From positions 1 to 27,991 of the forward strand of contig USBR01000010.1 of NCBI GenBank assembly GCA_900552905.1: a DNA stretch of 27,991 bases, read 5' to 3'. A model generated the notes under the pieces. That model did not search any database, was not told the origin of the DNA, and saw only the letters and a program-made list of their open reading frames with translations. This stretch comes from an uncultured Succinatimonas sp. (lineage in GTDB: Bacteria > Pseudomonadota > Gammaproteobacteria > Enterobacterales > Succinivibrionaceae). Both the position numbers and the translations under genes were made by a program. Shown one piece after another: positions 24,807-27,991 of the stretch (positions are counted from its first letter, which is position 1; the number at the start of each line of letters is the position of its first letter).

Positions 24807-24826
24807 CTTAATTTGCTAAAATTAAG
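24807..24826. promoter_or_regulatory. Inverted repeat over the pyrE promoter
   Basis: CTTAATTT (24807-24814) and AAATTAAG (24819-24826) form a perfect 8-bp repeat with a GCTA spacer. It covers the extended -10 of pyrE (24814-24822), so it is placed like an operator for a repressor. It is followed by A residues on the plus strand, not T, which argues against a terminator. Confidence 0.35.
24814..24822 (+). promoter_or_regulatory. Extended -10 promoter of pyrE
   Basis: TGCTAAAAT, with the TGn extension and five of six matches in the hexamer, about 30 bases before the pyrE ATG. The -35 region is weak (TTTCAG at 16 bases). Confidence 0.45.
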
Positions 24827-24852
24827 ACGAAAAAAATCATGGAGTATAGTCA

Positions 24853-25494
24853 ATGCAAGATTATCAGCGTCGTTTTATCGAACTGTCCTTAAAAAAGGGC
24901 GTCTTAAAATTTGGAAGCTTTGTTTTAAAGTCTGGTCGTACCAGCCCCTATTTCTTTAATGCCGGTGGCTTCAATACTGGATCTGATCTGAAGATCTTAG
25001 GTGATTGCTATGCTCAGGCCTTAGTAAATTCAGGCTGCGATTATGATGTCTTATTTGGACCGGCCTATAAGGGCATTCCTTTATGCTGTGCCGCGGCCAT
25101 GTCATTAAGCTGTGAACATGGTATCAACAAGCCATGGTGCTTTAACCGTAAGGAAAAGAAAGATCACGGTGAGGGTGGCAATCTCGTCGGCGCTCCTTTG
25201 ACAGGTCGTGTTGTGCTCATCGACGATGTCATCACTGCTGGTACTGCCATTCGCGAGTCTGATGAAATCATCAAGGCTAACGGTGCTACCTTTAAGGCCG
25301 CTTTAATTGCCTTAAATCGTCAAGAGCGCGGTCAAGGTGAGAAGGGGGCCATTGCTGAGGTTGAGGAGAACTTAGGTATTGAGGTCATCTCTATTATCAG
25401 TTTTGACGACCTCTTAACCTATATCAAGCAGGATCCAGAGCTTTCAACTCACGTTGAGGCTATGCTTGAGTATCGTCAGAATTATGGAGTTTAG
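24853..25494 (+). CDS. pyrE: Orotate phosphoribosyltransferase
   Basis: A 213-residue enzyme (the same size as E. coli PyrE) that joins orotate with PRPP to give OMP in pyrimidine synthesis. The PRPP motif is [14 protein letters not shown] (about 118-131). The catalytic loop segment [17 protein letters not shown] and the substrate segment [14 protein letters not shown] are intact. GGAG precedes the ATG by eight bases. In E. coli it is the second gene of rph-pyrE and is regulated by UTP-sensitive attenuation at the end of rph. Here rph is absent, there is no terminator hairpin upstream, and the gene has its own promoter candidate, so control must differ. The last 35 bases overlap the 3' end of queH on the other strand. 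Confidence 0.97.
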   Translation: MQDYQRRFIELSLKKGVLKFGSFVLKSGRTSPYFFNAGGFNTGSDLKILGDCYAQALVNSGCDYDVLFGPAYKGIPLCCAAAMSLSCEHGINKPWCFNRKEKKDHGEGGNLVGAPLTGRVVLIDDVITAGTAIRESDEIIKANGATFKAALIALNRQERGQGEKGAIAEVEENLGIEVISIISFDDLLTYIKQDPELSTHVEAMLEYRQNYGV

Positions 25495-26131
25495 CTTTTA
25501 GCTCATCTTCCATCTGTCTTTGTCTGAGGCTATAGACACAGCCGCAATATTGCTGATTGTAATAGCCGATCTCTTTGACTAATTGATAGCGGCGGGTGAT
25601 CATCCCGCCCTTACGCCAGTCAAAATCCCAGAATTTACTACCTATCACTGCTTTTTCCGCGGCAAAGCCGGCGCCATTGACCTGAGGCTTACTCTTCCAG
25701 CGTGAGGTGCACAGCGTGGTGGTAAAAAGTCCAATATTAAGCTTAACTGCAAGTTTAGCTGTCTCCACTAAGCGCAATTTAAAGCATAAATCACAGCGCT
25801 GACCGCGTTCTTTTTCCTGTTCAAAACCGCGCGTGGCTTCAAAAAAGCAACGGGGCTCATAATCGCCGATGACAGTCTCAACTTTGAGGAGCTCACATAG
25901 ATGTAGCCATTCATCGCGGCGCTTTAGATATTCGTCTTGTGGATGAATATTAGGATTAAAGAAAAAGACCACAGGTTTAATCTTATTTTGTAATAAACAT
26001 TCTAATACGGCTGTAGAGCAGGGCGCACAGCAACTGTGGAGGACTACGCGCTTATAGCCTGCGGGAAGCTTTAAGTCCGTATGCGGGGATTTAGTTAAGA
26101 AATCAGCGGGTAGGGTAAAGTTAAATTCCAT
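25460..26131 (-). CDS. queH: Epoxyqueuosine reductase QueH
   Basis: A 223-residue QueH (DUF208) protein, the non-B12 enzyme that reduces epoxyqueuosine to queuosine in tRNA. Expected iron-sulfur and metal-binding cysteines are present: Cys34-Cys35 and Cys38 in HSCCAPCST, Cys113 and Cys116 in [10 protein letters not shown], and Cys196 and Cys198 in [18 protein letters not shown] and [11 protein letters not shown] are further family motifs. It replaces the cobalamin-dependent QueG of E. coli, a common choice in anaerobes. AGG lies about eight bases before the ATG. It is likely monocistronic and divergent from the transferase gene. It fits with yhhQ at 14885-15520, which imports precursor for the same pathway. 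Its 3' end overlaps pyrE by 35 bases. Confidence 0.93.
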   Translation of the reverse strand: MEFNFTLPADFLTKSPHTDLKLPAGYKRVVLHSCCAPCSTAVLECLLQNKIKPVVFFFNPNIHPQDEYLKRRDEWLHLCELLKVETVIGDYEPRCFFEATRGFEQEKERGQRCDLCFKLRLVETAKLAVKLNIGLFTTTLCTSRWKSKPQVNGAGFAAEKAVIGSKFWDFDWRKGGMITRRYQLVKEIGYYNQQYCGCVYSLRQRQMEDELKAKLHNSDDTQA

Positions 26132-26193
26132 AATCGAACCTAAACAAAATTTTCATAAATTATAAGGGTAAACGGCTTTCTCTTAACATTTTT

Positions 26194-26222
26194 TTTACAT
26201 ATAGGAAAAAATGCTGTAAACT
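26194..26222 (+). promoter_or_regulatory. Candidate promoter of the phosphoethanolamine transferase gene
   Basis: TTTACA (26194-26199, five of six), a 17-base spacer and TAAACT (26217-26222, four of six), about 40 bases before the start codon. The surrounding region is AT-rich with A and T tracts. Confidence 0.4.
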
Positions 26223-26264
26223 TTGTCCTCTTGAAGGCATTAGTTAGTATAAGAGGTAATGGTC

Positions 26265-27956
26265 ATGTCGTTCTCTTATTGGTCACGGCATAAATTTTCT
26301 ACTTTAAGAATTTGTCTATTAGTCTGGGCTCTAATTACGGGCCTTAGCTTGATCTTGCAATTTTTTAACGGGCATTTAGCAGTAAAAAGCCTCTATTTTC
26401 CGATCACAAGCTTTAGCGTCATTATTGTTTTAGCTCTTTTTGGTTATAGTCGTCAGGTTTTATCGAGTTTTGCTTGGTATCTCTTAGTCTGCCTATCGGT
26501 TTTAGGGGTATTTTTGTGTTTAGATATCGATTCAAAGTCTCGCGATTATTTCCATGCCATAAGTTTTGCCTGTGGCACCTTTGCCTTTTTAGGCTTAGGC
26601 GTGTATAGCGCGCTTATTATTCACAATAAAGTTTTAGCGCTTTTAATTAGGACTTTTACCTATCTTAGTGCCATAGTGCTGTTATTGCTGCCCCTTTCCA
26701 TCTGGGATTACTATCTAGCTTTAGGTGAGCTTTTAACCTCAGATATTATCCTAGCTTTTGCGCAGACTAATGCCGATGAGAGTTATGAATACGTAATTAG
26801 CCATGCTAATGTCTATTGGCTCATAGCTTTGATTGTGACCATCTTAGCTCTAAGCGCCATGCTCATTTCCCTGCATAAGATTACACAGCTTAAGATTTTT
26901 GCACGTAAATATGCCTTTTTATATGTAGCCTTTTTGGTCATAGCGCAGATGTATGCAGTGGTGCCCCATATCGATTATTTCAGCACCACCGTCCTTAAGG
27001 TTACTGGCAATCAATTAGAAGCGTTTACGCTCTTTAAAGAGGCGGCTTTAAAACGGCGTTCACGCTTAGCGCAATTAGATAGTATCAAGGTCGATCCTAA
27101 AGCTTTTGGCCTTCATGTTTTAGTTTTAGGTGAATCGCATTGTCGTGATCGCATGCAGGTTTATGGTTATGGTCGTAAAAATACCCCGAAACTTGTAGAG
27201 ATGCAATCTAAGGCTCAGGCTTTGATTTTTGATAAGGCTTATGCGAGCTTCCCGCAGACGGTACCGGCTTTAGCCTATGCTTTAACTGAGCAAAATCAGT
27301 ATCAGCATAAGGATCTTGAAGATGCCTATTCGCTCTTAGAATTAGCTAATATTTCAGGCTATGAGACCTATTGGCTGTCAAATCAGCGTAAATATGGCAT
27401 CTATGAGACGCCAACTTCAGTCATTTCCTCAGCTGCCGATCATGAAGAGTGGATCAATGGCACTTCGCGCATGCAGGGTTTTTTCTATGATGATGAATTA
27501 TTAAATCGCCTGCCGGATTTAAGCCACAAGGATAAGGTTTTAGTCGTGTTGCATTTGATGGGTAGCCATCAGAAATATTCCGATAGATCTCCTGATGAAT
27601 TTAAGATCTTCCTAAGTCAAGATCGTGATCTTGATGATTATGATGCCAGTATCTTATTTGTCGATAGCTTTTTAGAAAAGCTCTATACCAAGATGAGTGC
27701 TTATCCTAATTTTCAAAGCCTGACCTTTATCTCCGATCACGGTGAGGAGCTATCACAGGGTATCTATGACCACAATCCTACTAAGTTCACCTTTCCGATG
27801 GTGAGAATTCCTTTAGTAATCTGTCTTAGCGATAAGTTTAAGCAGACGCGCCCTGAGATCTATGACAATCTCAAAGCTCATCGTCAGAGTGTGTGGACTA
27901 ACGATCTCACCTTTAATCTCCTAAATAGCTTTTTAGGTATCCTAAAAGTCGTCTAA
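26265..27956 (+). CDS. Phosphoethanolamine transferase-like membrane protein (EptA/CptA family)
   Basis: A 563-residue protein with six or seven hydrophobic helices in the first 235 residues and a periplasmic alkaline-phosphatase-like domain. Catalytic landmarks are VLVLGESHCRDRMQVYGYGRKNTP (Gly289-Glu290-Ser291), VVLHLMGSHQKY and FISDHGEELSQGIYDHNP (SDHGEE at 490-495). These are those of enzymes that move phosphoethanolamine from phosphatidylethanolamine to lipid A or core sugars. The layout YGY after the nucleophile resembles CptA/EptC more than EptA. At the nucleophile position, where EptA has Thr (GETAR), this protein has Ser followed by His and Cys. The C-terminus (LLNSFLGILKVV) seems shorter than usual by some tens of residues. 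The ATG at 26265 is favoured over one at 26259 because AGAGG (26252-26256) is eight bases from the former but two from the latter. Acceptor unknown. Confidence 0.8.
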   Translation: MSFSYWSRHKFSTLRICLLVWALITGLSLILQFFNGHLAVKSLYFPITSFSVIIVLALFGYSRQVLSSFAWYLLVCLSVLGVFLCLDIDSKSRDYFHAISFACGTFAFLGLGVYSALIIHNKVLALLIRTFTYLSAIVLLLLPLSIWDYYLALGELLTSDIILAFAQTNADESYEYVISHANVYWLIALIVTILALSAMLISLHKITQLKIFARKYAFLYVAFLVIAQMYAVVPHIDYFSTTVLKVTGNQLEAFTLFKEAALKRRSRLAQLDSIKVDPKAFGLHVLVLGESHCRDRMQVYGYGRKNTPKLVEMQSKAQALIFDKAYASFPQTVPALAYALTEQNQYQHKDLEDAYSLLELANISGYETYWLSNQRKYGIYETPTSVISSAADHEEWINGTSRMQGFFYDDELLNRLPDLSHKDKVLVVLHLMGSHQKYSDRSPDEFKIFLSQDRDLDDYDASILFVDSFLEKLYTKMSAYPNFQSLTFISDHGEELSQGIYDHNPTKFTFPMVRIPLVICLSDKFKQTRPEIYDNLKAHRQSVWTNDLTFNLLNSFLGILKVV

Positions 27957-27991
27957 AGCCCCCACGAATCACTTCACGCCCAACATCTTGA

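Noticed and set aside
24807..24840. Inverted repeat near pyrE read as an intrinsic attenuator
   Set aside because: On the plus strand it is followed by a run of A, and on the minus strand the distal side lacks T residues. The extended -10 lies inside it, so it is not a transcribed terminator.
26181..26200. PmrA or PhoP box in front of the phosphoethanolamine transferase gene
   Set aside because: CTTAAC followed by TTTTAC five bases later is only a partial match to the PmrA repeat, and no paired GTTTA repeats for PhoP are present. The promoter is AT-rich enough for chance matches.
1..27991. CRISPR arrays, tRNA or rRNA genes, insertion sequences
   Set aside because: No spaced direct repeats, no cloverleaf with conserved T-arm, no rRNA landmark sequences and no transposase reading frames were seen on either strand.

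Overview
This window is a stretch of core chromosome from a Gram-negative gammaproteobacterium. The evidence is an enteric-type class I adenylate cyclase, LptM, LpxH, HemX/HemY, a Rho that appears nearly collinear with the E. coli protein, and gene neighbourhoods that match parts of the E. coli map. Moderate G+C, heavy use of TTA for leucine, QueH (common in anaerobes), and the absence of hemC/hemD and of cyaY from their usual places would suit an anaerobic or fermentative gammaproteobacterium such as a Succinivibrionaceae member. That family placement is inference and was not tested by any search. I see no phage, insertion sequence, integron, CRISPR array, tRNA or rRNA.

Layout. Positions 7-2763 (minus) hold hemX-hemY, two inner-membrane proteins that normally sit behind hemC-hemD. 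Divergent from them is cyaA (3045-5534), then a probable operon lptM-lysA-dapF (5600-7948) that closes at a 22-bp palindrome resembling a terminator. xerC-yigB-uvrD (8053-11809) follow as a tightly overlapping operon, then rho (11998-13257) behind a 188-base leader region. A strong bidirectional terminator separates rho from the minus-strand genes ddl, trxA and yhhQ (13321-15520). polA (15699-18470) is divergent from yhhQ and converges on ppiB-lpxH, sharing a CTAG that supplies both stop codons. cysS, a GNAT acetyltransferase and a YbjD-type OLD-family ATPase/TOPRIM protein run forward (19934-23898). They meet yicC (minus), which is divergent from pyrE. pyrE converges with, and overlaps, queH (minus). 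A phosphoethanolamine-transferase-like membrane enzyme (26265-27956) ends the window.

How the genes connect. lysA and dapF are the last steps of the diaminopimelate/lysine pathway, and ddl makes D-Ala-D-Ala, so several genes feed peptidoglycan. lptM, lpxH and the terminal transferase concern the outer membrane and lipid A. xerC, uvrD and polA handle DNA. yhhQ (uptake of queuosine precursors) and queH (last step to queuosine) point to queuosine salvage. The yhhQ leader, directly behind a good promoter, can be folded into something like a preQ1-I riboswitch pseudoknot that covers the start codon. This is the most testable regulatory observation here.

Most of the window is ordinary housekeeping DNA. 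The points worth a second look are regulatory leaders (yhhQ, rho, cysS, pyrE, ybjD), a CRP-like region between hemX and cyaA, UvrD without its C-terminal Tudor-like domain, hemXY separated from hemCD, pyrE without rph, a YbjD homologue with an insertion, and an unusual active-site motif in the terminal transferase. I did not find a clear new multi-gene system. Comparisons with E. coli proteins are from memory, not from alignments.
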